Both the position numbers and the translations under genes were made by a program. A stretch of DNA of 64,000 bases from Bordetella parapertussis (GTDB lineage: Bacteria > Pseudomonadota > Gammaproteobacteria > Burkholderiales > Burkholderiaceae_C): the NCBI GenBank assembly GCA_945870575.1, contig CAMBSK010000012.1, positions 5,012 to 69,011 of the forward strand. Direction: 5' to 3'. The notes under the pieces were generated by a model. It was not told the DNA's origin. It searched no databases and was given only the letters and a program-made list of their open reading frames with translations. This document shows positions 8,268 through 18,797 of the stretch, one piece after another. Positions within the stretch are counted from its first letter, which is position 1; every line of letters starts with the position of its first letter.

Positions 8268-10322
8268 ATGGCGAACCACCAACAAATGGCCAGTGCGATT
8301 CGCGCATTGGCAATGGACGCGGTACAACTTGCAAATTCCGGTCACCCCGGCGCGCCCATGGGCATGGCGGATATCGCCGTCGCCTTGTGGGGCGAGCATT
8401 TGAAACACAACCCGACCCACCCGCATTGGGCTGACCGCGACCGCTTCGTGCTGTCCAATGGCCATGGATCCATGTTGATTTATGCCTTGCTGCACCTGAC
8501 CGGCTACGACTTGCCGATGAGCGAGTTGAAAAACTTCCGCCAGTTGCACAGCAAAACCGCCGGGCACCCCGAGGTCGGTATCACCCCCGGCGTGGAAACC
8601 ACCACCGGTCCGCTCGGCCAGGGCATCACCAACGCGGTCGGCATGGCATTGGCAGAAAAACTGTTGGCCTGCGAATTCAACCGCCCCGGCCATGACATCG
8701 TCGACCACCACACCTATGTGTTCATGGGCGACGGTTGCATGATGGAGGGCATCAGCCACGAGGCCTGCGCTTTGGCAGGTGCTTGGAAGCTGAATAAATT
8801 GATCGCCTTGTACGACGACAACGGCATTTCCATTGACGGCAAGGTCACGCCCTGGTTTATCGATGACACACCGGCGCGATTCAAAGCCTACGGCTGGAAC
8901 GTCATCACAGTCGACGGCCATGATGTGAACGCGGTATCAAAAGCCATCGCGACAGCCAAACACAGCGCCGACAAGCCCACCCTCATCGCTTGCAAAACCC
9001 ATATCGGCCAAGGCAGCCCGAACCGCGTAGACACCGCCAAAGCCCACGGCGAACCGTTGGGCGCGGACGAAATCGCGTTGACACGCGCTGCCATCCACTG
9101 GCCGCACGAGCCTTTCCATGTGCCTGCGGATGTGTATGCGGATTGGGACGGCAAAGTCAAAGGCGCGCAGCAAGAACAGCAATGGAACCAGTTGTTCCAA
9201 GCGTATGCATCTGCTCACCCCCCATTGGCCGCCGAATACAAACGCCGCATGGCCGGTGAATTGCCTTCCAACTTCCATCAAATCGTGGTCGATGCCGTGG
9301 TGGCAGCCAACACCAAAGCCGAGACTGTCGCCAGCCGCAAGGCCAGCCAGTTGGCGCTCGAAGCCTTCACCGCCGCCATCCCCGAAATGCTTGGCGGCAG
9401 CGCCGACCTGACCGGCTCGAACCTGACCAACACCCAATCCACACCGAATATGCGTATCGATCTGGCTGGCCGCATCGTCAAGGACGAGCACGGCAACGGC
9501 GGTCGCCACATCAATTACGGCGTGCGTGAATTCGGCATGGCCGCCATCATGAACGGCATCACCTTGCACGGCGGCTTCATTCCTTACGGCGGCACCTTTC
9601 TCACGTTCTCTGACTATTCACGCAACGCCATCCGCATGGCCGCGTTGATGAAGCAGCGTGTGGTGCATGTGTTCACCCACGACTCCATCGGTCTTGGCGA
9701 AGACGGCCCGACCCACCAGTCCATCGAGCACGCGGCTTCACTGCGTCTCATCCCCGGTTTGGATGTGTGGCGCCCGGCGGATACCGCTGAGACAACGGTG
9801 GCATGGGCTGTGGCTTTGCAAAACGCACATCGCCCGACCGCCATGCTGCTCAGCCGTCAAAACCTGCCGTATTTGCCCAAAGGCAATAGCAAGGCCAAAG
9901 ACGCCAGCGGTTTGGACGCGATCAACAAAGGCGCATATGTGCTGGCCGAGCCGTCCGAAGTCGGCATGAACAAAAAAGCGCAAGCGGTCATCATCGCCAC
10001 CGGCTCTGAAGTGCAACTTGCCCTCAAAGCGCAAGCCTTGTTGGCCGAACACAAAGTGGCCGTGCGCGTGGTCTCCATGCCCAGCACCACCACGTTTGAC
10101 CGCCAAAGCCAAGCTTATAAATCAGCAGTGTTGCCTGCCGGTGTGCCGCGTATCGCGGTCGAGATGGGCAGCACCGACGGCTGGTGGAAATACGGCGTGT
10201 CCGCCGTGGTCGGCATAGACACCTATGGCGAAAGCGCACCGGCGCCTGTGTTGTTCAAACACTTCGGTTTCACCCCGGAAAATGTCGCAGACACTGTGCG
10301 CGCCGTATTGCAGCGGGCTTGA
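8268..10322 (+). CDS. tkt: Transketolase
   Basis: 684 residues. Start at ATG 8268, preceded by ACGGAG; the frame is open upstream but begins non-conserved. Landmarks are SGHPGAPMG near the N-terminus, the TPP-binding [23 protein letters not shown], and in the pyrimidine domain the [14 protein letters not shown] motif. It moves two-carbon units between ketoses and aldoses using thiamine diphosphate, in the pentose phosphate and Calvin cycles. It is followed after 62 bases by GAPDH. It serves central metabolism here and could also support the RuBisCO genes at the window's end. Confidence 0.97.
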   Translation: MANHQQMASAIRALAMDAVQLANSGHPGAPMGMADIAVALWGEHLKHNPTHPHWADRDRFVLSNGHGSMLIYALLHLTGYDLPMSELKNFRQLHSKTAGHPEVGITPGVETTTGPLGQGITNAVGMALAEKLLACEFNRPGHDIVDHHTYVFMGDGCMMEGISHEACALAGAWKLNKLIALYDDNGISIDGKVTPWFIDDTPARFKAYGWNVITVDGHDVNAVSKAIATAKHSADKPTLIACKTHIGQGSPNRVDTAKAHGEPLGADEIALTRAAIHWPHEPFHVPADVYADWDGKVKGAQQEQQWNQLFQAYASAHPPLAAEYKRRMAGELPSNFHQIVVDAVVAANTKAETVASRKASQLALEAFTAAIPEMLGGSADLTGSNLTNTQSTPNMRIDLAGRIVKDEHGNGGRHINYGVREFGMAAIMNGITLHGGFIPYGGTFLTFSDYSRNAIRMAALMKQRVVHVFTHDSIGLGEDGPTHQSIEHAASLRLIPGLDVWRPADTAETTVAWAVALQNAHRPTAMLLSRQNLPYLPKGNSKAKDASGLDAINKGAYVLAEPSEVGMNKKAQAVIIATGSEVQLALKAQALLAEHKVAVRVVSMPSTTTFDRQSQAYKSAVLPAGVPRIAVEMGSTDGWWKYGVSAVVGIDTYGESAPAPVLFKHFGFTPENVADTVRAVLQRA

Positions 10323-10360
10323 GCGTTTCATGCGCTGCCAGAAAGCGCGATCTTGTTTAA

Positions 10361-11383
<1,023 letters not shown>

Positions 11384-11404
11384 TTCGCGGTTCATACAAA
11401 CCTG

Positions 11405-11430
11405 AAGCGCCCTGCGGGGCGCTTTTTATT
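11405..11430 (+). terminator. Rho-independent terminator after gap
   Basis: Perfect 8-bp stem AAGCGCCC / GGGCGCTT with loop TGCG, followed by a run of T. It isolates tkt-gap from glcE. Confidence 0.9.
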
Positions 11431-11480
11431 GTGTCTATCCACTACGCACGCCAAACACCTACAACCGCTAACATCAACGC

Positions 11481-12614
11481 ATGGATCCAGTGATTTCAAT
11501 ATTCAAAGAACGCATCAAACAGGCCATTGCAACCGGTCAAACCTTGCGCATACAAGGCGGCAACACCAAACACTTTTATGGCGAGCACAACACTTCACAT
11601 ACGGTGCTCGACACGCGCGAATGTGCGGGCGTGGTGAGTTACGAGCCCAGCGAACTGGTGGTGACGGTGCGTTGCGGCACCTTGCTTGCCGAACTCGAAC
11701 AATTGTTGTCAACCCAAGGCCAATGCTTGGCCTATGAGCCACCGCATTTCGGTGCATCCGCAACGGTGGGCGGTATGGTGGCTGCCGGTTTGGCCGGTCC
11801 CTCGCGCGCCAATGTCGGCGGTGTGCGTGACCATGTGCTGGGTGCCAAGCTGATCAACGGTTTGGGCGAAGAACTCACCTTCGGCGGCCAGGTGATGAAA
11901 AACGTCGCCGGTTACGACGTGTCGCGTGTGCTGGCCGGCAGCATGGGGACGCTTGGCATCATCACCGAGGTGTCGCTCAAAGTGTTACCTGTTGCTCCTG
12001 CTGAAGCCACCTTGGTGTGCAATCTGTCACAACATGATGCGCTCGAACTTTTGCACCGCTGGGGTGGCCAGGCCTTGCCCTTGAACGCCAGCACTTGGCT
12101 GCATGACACCACAGCTCAACCCGCGCAAGATCTGTTGTTTGTGCGTCTGCGCGGCGCAGTGGCTGCGGTCGAATCCGCCTGTCCGCGCATGATGGCTGAT
12201 GTGCAGGCGCTAGGCGGCAGCGCCACTCGCATGGACGCGCCGCAGGCCGCTCAACACTGGCGCGCGACCCGGGAACAATCGCTGCCGTTTTTCGCAGACG
12301 CTTTGGCAGACATGTGTTTGTGGCGTTTGAGTCTGTCGCAAACCGCGCCGTTGCTGGGCCTGCCTTACCCCGCCTGTGTCGAATGGCACGGCGGTTTGCG
12401 TTGGCTCTGGGCTCCGGCATCGGCGGCGGCGCAGTTGCGCCAGGCCGCACAGCTGGCAGGCGGTCATGCCACCTTGTTTCAGCGGGCGCAAACTGGGGCA
12501 ACAGGCACCAAGGTGTTTTCTGAATTGCCCTTGGTGCAGCAGCGCATTCAACGAGAATTGCAAAAACAATTTGATCCGCATGGTGTGTTCAACACCGGAC
12601 GCTTAGGTATTTAA
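11481..12614 (+). CDS. glcE: Glycolate oxidase FAD-binding subunit GlcE
   Basis: 377 residues. It has the PP-loop FAD-binding fold (VMAO type): LRIQGGNTKHFYG at the start, GASATVGGMVAAGLAGP and GEELTFGGQVMKNVAGYDVSR in the middle, and the closing DPHGVFNTGRL. GlcE pairs with GlcD and GlcF in the membrane-associated glycolate dehydrogenase that oxidises glycolate to glyoxylate. It is followed after 5 bases by glcF. The catalytic subunit gene glcD, commonly just upstream, is not present here; the preceding gene is gap with its terminator. Confidence 0.93.
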   Translation: MDPVISIFKERIKQAIATGQTLRIQGGNTKHFYGEHNTSHTVLDTRECAGVVSYEPSELVVTVRCGTLLAELEQLLSTQGQCLAYEPPHFGASATVGGMVAAGLAGPSRANVGGVRDHVLGAKLINGLGEELTFGGQVMKNVAGYDVSRVLAGSMGTLGIITEVSLKVLPVAPAEATLVCNLSQHDALELLHRWGGQALPLNASTWLHDTTAQPAQDLLFVRLRGAVAAVESACPRMMADVQALGGSATRMDAPQAAQHWRATREQSLPFFADALADMCLWRLSLSQTAPLLGLPYPACVEWHGGLRWLWAPASAAAQLRQAAQLAGGHATLFQRAQTGATGTKVFSELPLVQQRIQRELQKQFDPHGVFNTGRLGI

Positions 12615-12619
12615 ATCAC

Positions 12620-13852
12620 ATGCAAACCAATCTCTCACCCGAATACCGGAACACGGCCGACGGACAGGAAGCCGAAGCCATATTGCGCAAATGCGTGCAT
12701 TGCGGTTTTTGCACGGCCACGTGTCCGACCTACCAATTGCTGGGGGACGAGCTCGATGGGCCGCGTGGGCGCATTTATCTGATCAAGCAAGTGTTAGAAG
12801 GCGAAACACCGACGCGTGACACGCAGTTGCATTTGGACCGCTGCCTGACCTGCCGCAACTGCGAAACCACCTGCCCCAGTGGCGTGCAGTACGGCCATCT
12901 GATCGATATAGGACGCAAACTCGTGGACGAGAAAGTACCGCGCCCGGCCAGCGAGCAAGCGATGCGCTGGGCTTTGAAAGAAGGCTTGAATTCACCGTTG
13001 TTTGCCCCGGCCATGAAGCTCGGACAAACCGTACGTAGTTTGTTACCCGGCGGCATCAAGGCCAAGGTGCCCGAAGCGCGCAGCAGCGGTAATTTGCCGA
13101 CACAAACCCACGAGCGCAAAGTCCTGTTGCTGGCCGGCTGCGTGCAACCAGCCATGAGCCCCAACATCAACAGCGCCACTGCGCGCGTGCTCGACGCTTG
13201 CGGCATACAAACCGTGGTCGAGCCGTTGGCTGGTTGTTGCGGCGGCGTCAAATTCCATTTGAACGACCAGGACGCCGCCATTGTTCAAATGAAAAACAAC
13301 ATCGACGCCTGGTGGCCGCATGTGGTTAACGGTGCCGAGGCGATTGTGATGAACGCATCAGGCTGTGGCGTCACCGTCAAAGACTACGGGCATATTTTGC
13401 GCAACGATGCTGTCTATGCCGAGAAAGCCAAACGCATCAGCGAGCTGACCAAAGACCTGAGCGAGTTGTTGCCTGATTTGCTGCCCGCCTTGCGTCAACG
13501 TATACAACCGCAGACCGCGCAAGCGCAAGGCTTGATGGCGTTTCACCCGCCTTGCACTTTGCAACACGGTCAACAATTAAAGGGCGGTGTGGAAATCCAT
13601 TTGAACCAGCTGGGGTTCACCTTGAAAGTGGCAAACACCGAAGCGCATTTATGTTGCGGCTCGGCCGGTACTTACAGTGTGCTGCAACCTGTCATTGCCA
13701 CCCAATTGCGCGATCGCAAGCTTGGAAATTTGAACGAGATGCAACCCCGGGCCATATTGAGCGCCAACATAGGTTGCATCACGCATTTGCAAAGCGGCAC
13801 ACAAGTGCCCGTGCGGCATTGGGTGGAAATGCTGGACGCGGCGATTGTTTAA
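12620..13852 (+). CDS. glcF: Glycolate oxidase iron-sulfur subunit GlcF
   Basis: 410 residues. Two ferredoxin-type [4Fe-4S] motifs lie near the N-terminus (CVHCGFCTATCP and CLTCRNCETTCP). Two CCG cysteine-rich domains follow (GCCGGVKFHLN and LCCGSAGTYSVLQP), which bind a further cluster in this family. GlcF passes electrons from the flavin subunits to the quinone pool at the inner membrane. It lies 5 bases after glcE and ends convergent with the histidine kinase gene, 22 bases away, with no clear terminator between. Confidence 0.95.
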   Translation: MQTNLSPEYRNTADGQEAEAILRKCVHCGFCTATCPTYQLLGDELDGPRGRIYLIKQVLEGETPTRDTQLHLDRCLTCRNCETTCPSGVQYGHLIDIGRKLVDEKVPRPASEQAMRWALKEGLNSPLFAPAMKLGQTVRSLLPGGIKAKVPEARSSGNLPTQTHERKVLLLAGCVQPAMSPNINSATARVLDACGIQTVVEPLAGCCGGVKFHLNDQDAAIVQMKNNIDAWWPHVVNGAEAIVMNASGCGVTVKDYGHILRNDAVYAEKAKRISELTKDLSELLPDLLPALRQRIQPQTAQAQGLMAFHPPCTLQHGQQLKGGVEIHLNQLGFTLKVANTEAHLCCGSAGTYSVLQPVIATQLRDRKLGNLNEMQPRAILSANIGCITHLQSGTQVPVRHWVEMLDAAIV

Positions 13853-13874
13853 AGCGGTTGACTACAGTCGCTGC

Positions 13875-15662
13875 TTAACGCAAGGTCGTATTCAAGCGTT
13901 TCAAAAAGGCTGGTGAGAGTAGCAAATGCTCTTCGATCAGGGTGCACAACTGCTGCCGGTCAAAAGGTTTGAGTATCAGGGCATTGGCGCCGACATCGAC
14001 GCAGCGCTGGTGGTCTTCGCTGCTGACATTGGCGGTCAGCACCAGCACCGGCAACTCTTTATGCGGTGACGGCCACTCGGTGCGCAAGCGGCGTGTCGCT
14101 TCTATACCGTCCATCACCGGCATCAGCATGTCCATGAGTACCATATCAAAGCTGTCTTTTTCCAAGGCATTCAGCGCCTCCATCCCGTTGCCAGCTTGCA
14201 CCATCACGGCTTGCGGCCAGTGGGATTTCACCACCTGACAGGCCAGCAATCGGTTGACCGCACTGTCGTCGACCACCAGAAAGCGCACCGCAAATGTTTG
14301 CAGCTGATTGGTACCGAGGTCGACGCCCTTGGGCTGGCCCGGCGCCTCGGTGATCACCAGCGGCAAGCTAAACCAGAAACGTGAACCTTTACCGGGTTGG
14401 CTTTCCACGCCTATGTTTCCGCCCAGCAGTTTCACCAAGTTGCGGCTGATGGCCAGGCCCAGGCCGTTGCCTCCGTAAGCCGAGGCGGTTTCGTTGCTGG
14501 CTTGCTCGAAGCGCTCAAAGATTTTGTCCAGCCGTCCGGGTGCAATACCGATGCCGCTGTCTGTCACCGAAAACAACAGTTGATCGGCTTCCCGCTCAAT
14601 ACGCAAAGTGACCGTTCCCTGGTGGGTGAATTTGATGGCGTTGCCCAATAAATTGACCAGCACTTGCATGACCCGGTGCCGGTCGGACACCACCCACGTC
14701 GGCAGCGTGTCGACAACTTCCAGGCTGTAGCGAATTTGCATGCTGTTCACCCGTTGCTGGAACAGATTGAAAGCGGCGCGTACCGTGGCCATAAGCTCGA
14801 ACGGCTCCTGCCGCACTTGCAGTTGTCCGCGTTGCAGTTGAGAGAAGTCCAATACGTCGTTGATGACCGTCATCAGGTGATCGCTTGACTGCTGAACCAG
14901 CTCGGCCAGCTCCAGCGCGCGCGGGCGTTGCTTGACATGCTGGCGCAGCAAATCGCTGAAACCGATGATGGCGTTCATGGGCGTACGCAGTTCGTGGCTG
15001 AGCAAGGCAATGAAATTGTCTTTGATGGATTGCGCGCGCAGAAGCTCGGTGCGCTTTTGCAGCAAATGCACTTGTCGTTCTTCGCTCGAGCGCAGGCTAC
15101 GCTGGTACAGGCGGTGGTAAATCAAGGGCAGTGACAGCATGAAAATACTGACCGCCACATCGTTCCACGCGTTTTGCCGCAGCATTTGCGGTGTGGCGAC
15201 GTAAATTGTCGGCATCCAGCCCTGCCAGACGCTCAAGGCCATGCCCAATAGGCACAGCAGACAGACCACCAGCCAGAAAATGCCTTCGGCAAAACCGATC
15301 AAAAACAGGGAAATCATGGGCAGCATGACCATCCAGTTGAGCGAATTTGAAAACAAGCCGCCGCTGTGAAGGGATTCGCGCACCAGGTGAAAAAATGCAT
15401 AAGCCAGCGCGGCGTTAAGACTCCAGCGCAGCGGCAACCCAACCGCATAAAGCAGCATCAGCGCCAAAATGATGAGGCTCAGCACATGCGCGTTCTGCCT
15501 ATCAACCGCGTCCGGCGACAGGCTGCCCAGCACCCAACTCATCAAGGCCAGGCAAAACGTAAAACCCATGTAAAACTGCCCCTGAGCGCTCACCCAGTGT
15601 GCTAGTAGCCGGTTAAACCTGCTGCTGCTTATTGGCGGTGACGGGGGTGTGCGCTCAGCCAT
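13875..15662 (-). CDS. Hybrid sensor histidine kinase/response regulator (second of tandem pair)
   Basis: 595 residues from ATG 15662. The frame is open to 15698, but this start overlaps the upstream stop as ATGGCTGA, a usual coupling arrangement. Residues ~28-190 hold about six membrane helices with very short loops and no periplasmic sensor domain. A coiled-coil linker follows, then HisKA with [11 protein letters not shown] (phospho-His at ~223), HATPase with N-box [10 protein letters not shown] and DSGIGIAP, and a receiver domain with the acceptor Asp at ~511 in [11 protein letters not shown]. No HPt or output domain is present, so phosphate must leave through a separate HPt protein. The signal is unknown; membrane state is a guess. 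Confidence 0.92.
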   Translation of the reverse strand: MAERTPPSPPISSSRFNRLLAHWVSAQGQFYMGFTFCLALMSWVLGSLSPDAVDRQNAHVLSLIILALMLLYAVGLPLRWSLNAALAYAFFHLVRESLHSGGLFSNSLNWMVMLPMISLFLIGFAEGIFWLVVCLLCLLGMALSVWQGWMPTIYVATPQMLRQNAWNDVAVSIFMLSLPLIYHRLYQRSLRSSEERQVHLLQKRTELLRAQSIKDNFIALLSHELRTPMNAIIGFSDLLRQHVKQRPRALELAELVQQSSDHLMTVINDVLDFSQLQRGQLQVRQEPFELMATVRAAFNLFQQRVNSMQIRYSLEVVDTLPTWVVSDRHRVMQVLVNLLGNAIKFTHQGTVTLRIEREADQLLFSVTDSGIGIAPGRLDKIFERFEQASNETASAYGGNGLGLAISRNLVKLLGGNIGVESQPGKGSRFWFSLPLVITEAPGQPKGVDLGTNQLQTFAVRFLVVDDSAVNRLLACQVVKSHWPQAVMVQAGNGMEALNALEKDSFDMVLMDMLMPVMDGIEATRRLRTEWPSPHKELPVLVLTANVSSEDHQRCVDVGANALILKPFDRQQLCTLIEEHLLLSPAFLKRLNTTLR

Positions 15663-17403
15663 GGGCCGCCTCTTTTTTTGCCAGCCAAACTTCGACACAA
15701 GTTTGCAAATGGGCTTTGTTCAAAGGTTTGACCAGCACATCATTCATACCGGCCTCCAGGCAGGCGGCATGATCCTGAGGATGGCTGCTGGCGGTCAGCC
15801 CGATGATGGCCACGTCGCGTTGTTGTGCTGAATCAAAGGCACGGATGGCGCGCGTGGCCTGCAAGCCGTCCATGTCGGGCATGATCAAGTCCATCAGAAT
15901 AATGTCCGCCGGCCGGGTTTGAAGGCTGCTGATACAGGCTTGAGCGCTGTTGACACTTTGCACCTGAGACAAGGGCCATAACTGCTGGCACAGAAAGGTG
16001 GCGACTTGCAGATTGACCGGGTTGTCATCCACCAGCAGCAAACGCCACGACCGGTTGCTGATGCCAGGGTCAGGTGAGCCGGGCGCCGTATCAGGCAGCT
16101 GCGGCGGGTCACAGGGCAGCAACGGAATGCGGAACCAGAAGGTCGAGCCTTTGCCGCGCTCGCTGTGCATGCCTATATCGCCGCCAAACAAATCGACCAG
16201 GCCTTTGCAGATCGCCAGCCCCAAGCCGGCACCGCCGAACTGGCGTTGCGTTTCCTGGTCGGCGTGCTCAAAACGGTTGAAGATAAAAGCTTGCAATTCC
16301 GGGGCAATGCCGACGCCGGTGTCCTTGACCTCAAACAGCAGTTGTTGATTGTCCCGCTGTATATTGAGTTGCACCAGGCCGCTGGGTGTGAATTTGAACG
16401 CGTTATCAATCAAGTGGCACAGCACGTCTTTCAAACGCGCTGCATCAGTGCTCACCCACTCTGGCAATTGCGGATTTAAGCGGGCGCGAAATTGCACCGG
16501 GCTGTCCGGCGCGCGGGTGAAATTCTGCATGCATTGCTCGAACGCGTCGCGCAAGCGTGTGGGCTTGAGTTGCAAAGGCATGCGCCCGGCTTGTATTTGA
16601 GAGAAATCCAGAATCTGGTTGACCAGTTTGAGCAAATGGTCGGTAGATTCGCGCACCAGTGCCACTGTGCGCAATCCTTGCGGGTCGTTGGCTAGTTCGT
16701 TGTGTATCACTTCGTTAAAGCCCAGAATTGCATTCATGGGGGTGCGCAACTCGTGACCGACCGAGGCCAGAAACTGATCCTTGTAAGACTCGGCACTCAG
16801 CAGCGCCGCGCGTGCTTCGCTGAGTTCCTGGTTGCGCGCATTGATCTCGTCGAGCTGCTTGAGGTAAATACGTTGGTAAATCAGCAAACCTATCAGCAGG
16901 CTGATAGCGGTGAAAGCGTAATTGCCCAACGACCACAACAAATGCTGGTGTCCATAGACATAACTGACCGGCAGCCAGCCTTTTTCCGTCAACGGAATCA
17001 AGGACAGTACAGACAATATGACCAAGCCTATCCATACCAGCGAGTCCCGCCAGCCCAGCAAAAACACAGCCGGCACCGGCAGCACCATCAGCCAGATCAT
17101 GGTCGAGGAAAACAAACCGCCGGTGACCCAGATGGCGTAAAAAATCAGCAGGCCGGATTGCGCCAACAGCAAATGCGTGGTCAGCCGCATCGACCATTGC
17201 CATTGCCAGAAAGCCAGTCCGGTCAGCACCACCCCTGCTATGGTCAGCCAAAACACATGGTGAAACGCAAAGGGTTCGATCAGCAGCAGAAACACCAGCA
17301 GATTGAACAGGATGGCGCCGAAAAAAACCGCAAACGCTGAAAACTGTTGCCGTTGGACTTGTTCAGGCAAATGAAGATAGAGGTATTGAAGCCAGCGCAG
17401 CAT
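15655..17403 (-). CDS. Hybrid sensor histidine kinase/response regulator (first of tandem pair)
   Basis: 582 residues with the same architecture as its downstream neighbour. About six N-terminal membrane helices (residues 22-178) lead into a linker, HisKA with [12 protein letters not shown] (phospho-His ~217), HATPase with N-box HLIDNAFKFTP and DTGVGIAPEL, and a C-terminal receiver with DDNPVN and the acceptor Asp ~505 in LMDLIMPDMDG. It is clearly a diverged duplicate of the next gene. It starts 21 bases after gpx. The ATG at 17403 has a poor ribosome site, so coupling to gpx is possible. Confidence 0.92.
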   Translation of the reverse strand: MLRWLQYLYLHLPEQVQRQQFSAFAVFFGAILFNLLVFLLLIEPFAFHHVFWLTIAGVVLTGLAFWQWQWSMRLTTHLLLAQSGLLIFYAIWVTGGLFSSTMIWLMVLPVPAVFLLGWRDSLVWIGLVILSVLSLIPLTEKGWLPVSYVYGHQHLLWSLGNYAFTAISLLIGLLIYQRIYLKQLDEINARNQELSEARAALLSAESYKDQFLASVGHELRTPMNAILGFNEVIHNELANDPQGLRTVALVRESTDHLLKLVNQILDFSQIQAGRMPLQLKPTRLRDAFEQCMQNFTRAPDSPVQFRARLNPQLPEWVSTDAARLKDVLCHLIDNAFKFTPSGLVQLNIQRDNQQLLFEVKDTGVGIAPELQAFIFNRFEHADQETQRQFGGAGLGLAICKGLVDLFGGDIGMHSERGKGSTFWFRIPLLPCDPPQLPDTAPGSPDPGISNRSWRLLLVDDNPVNLQVATFLCQQLWPLSQVQSVNSAQACISSLQTRPADIILMDLIMPDMDGLQATRAIRAFDSAQQRDVAIIGLTASSHPQDHAACLEAGMNDVLVKPLNKAHLQTCVEVWLAKKEAAHG

Positions 17404-17424
17404 GGGTCACTTTGAGCTTTCGCA

Positions 17425-17919
17425 TCAACCGGAGTGAAGGGCTTTTTCTATGTCGGCGGCAAGCGCCGCCGGTTTGTCCAGCGAGGCGTAACGCTTGATG
17501 ACTTGTCCATCACGCCCGATCAGGAATTTGGTGAAGTTCCACTTGACGCCTTCGCTGCCCAGCAAGCCGGGGGCTTGTTGTTTCAACCATTGAAACAGCG
17601 GATGCGCGTCTTTGCCGTTGACGTCGATTTTCTCCATCATGGCAAAAGTTACACCGAAGTTTTTCTGACAGAAAGCACCGATTTCGGCATTGCTGCCCGG
17701 GTCTTGTGCGCCGAACTGGTTGCAGGGAAAGCCCAGAACCGCCAGCCCGCGCTCGCCATAGGTTTGGTGCAGTTCTTCCAGCCCGGCGAATTGCGGTGTG
17801 AAGCCGCAGGCGCTGGCGGTGTTGACGATCAGAATAACTTGGCCGCGGTAATCCGCCAGGCTTACCGGTGCGCCAGCGATGCCGCTGGCTTGAAAATCAT
17901 AAATAGAAGACATGCTCAT
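17425..17919 (-). CDS. Glutathione peroxidase family protein
   Basis: 164 residues. It holds NTASACGFTPQF with the peroxidatic Cys in place of selenocysteine, GFPCNQFGAQDPG with the catalytic Gln region, and KWNFTKFLIGRDG with the conserved Trp-Asn. It reduces peroxides with glutathione or thioredoxin; bacterial members of this type often prefer thioredoxin. It has no signal peptide, so it is cytosolic. Its start overlaps the upstream transporter stop by ATGA, placing it inside a five-gene operon that ends with the two histidine kinases. Confidence 0.93.
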   Translation of the reverse strand: MSMSSIYDFQASGIAGAPVSLADYRGQVILIVNTASACGFTPQFAGLEELHQTYGERGLAVLGFPCNQFGAQDPGSNAEIGAFCQKNFGVTFAMMEKIDVNGKDAHPLFQWLKQQAPGLLGSEGVKWNFTKFLIGRDGQVIKRYASLDKPAALAADIEKALHSG

Positions 17920-18794
17920 GGATCTTTCTTGCTGTGGTGTTGGATTGTCGCCAATATGGCGGCAAACACAATCAGCAATCCTCCGGCGATTTTGCGCAAG
18001 CTCAGTTCAGATGCGCCCATGTACACAGAGGAGGCAGAGGCAAAAACAATCTCGGACAACATGACTAAGGCGGTCGTGTTTGCCGGTAATCGTGCTGCGC
18101 CGTATTGCAGACTCAGATTAGATAAAAGCAGGCACAGCGATAAACCCAGGGCGTACGGCCACCAGCTGACATCCGCCGGCAGACTGACCAGCGCCTCGGG
18201 CAAGGCCATCGCGGCGGAGGCGCTCAAGCACATGCCGCCGGCGAACATGGCACCCATGCGATCGGTTTCGGGCAGGTGCGCGAGTTTGCGCAGCATGGCG
18301 TTGTTCAGTGCAAAGCTGGCGCCGCCTAGCAAGGCCAGCCAGTCCATGGGGTTGTCCGGCAGCGGCCAGGGGGTGTCCGGGGTTTTCAAAACCAGTGCCA
18401 CGCCGGCCAGCGCCAGCGCCAACCGCAGCATGGCTTGCCGATCGGGTTTTTCGCCCAGCAGCCACCAGGCAAACAGCACCGACCAGGCTGGCATGGTGTA
18501 GAACAACAGCACCACGCGCACCACATCGCCTTGCGTGACTGCCCAGTTAAAGCCGAAGTTGGTCAGGCCCGAACCCAGAAACAACCACCACAGTTGCGGC
18601 TGCCGGTGCAAACTGAGAAACCATTGCGGGCGCATGAGGCTGATGAAGAAGAAAGACAGGCCGTACATCAAGGCCGTGGCCCACAACGGGTGCAGGCCGA
18701 GAGCCTGCATTTCACGAAACGGCCACCAGCTTAGGCCGAAGACCAGCGCGTTGGCCAGCAAGCCCAGCACCGGCGCCAGGGCTGACAAAGCCAT
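17916..18794 (-). CDS. DMT-superfamily (EamA) transporter
   Basis: 292 residues with ten predicted membrane helices arranged as two EamA repeats of five. The first repeat covers residues ~5-135 and the second ~150-285. Features such as FNWAVTQGDVVRVVLLFYTMPAWSVLFA and the repeat-2 helices LQYGAARLPANTTALVML are usual for drug/metabolite exporters of the inner membrane. Substrate cannot be inferred. It begins 3 bases after lplT and overlaps gpx by 4. Confidence 0.9.
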   Translation of the reverse strand: MALSALAPVLGLLANALVFGLSWWPFREMQALGLHPLWATALMYGLSFFFISLMRPQWFLSLHRQPQLWWLFLGSGLTNFGFNWAVTQGDVVRVVLLFYTMPAWSVLFAWWLLGEKPDRQAMLRLALALAGVALVLKTPDTPWPLPDNPMDWLALLGGASFALNNAMLRKLAHLPETDRMGAMFAGGMCLSASAAMALPEALVSLPADVSWWPYALGLSLCLLLSNLSLQYGAARLPANTTALVMLSEIVFASASSVYMGASELSLRKIAGGLLIVFAAILATIQHHSKKDP

Positions 18795-18797
18795 GTG

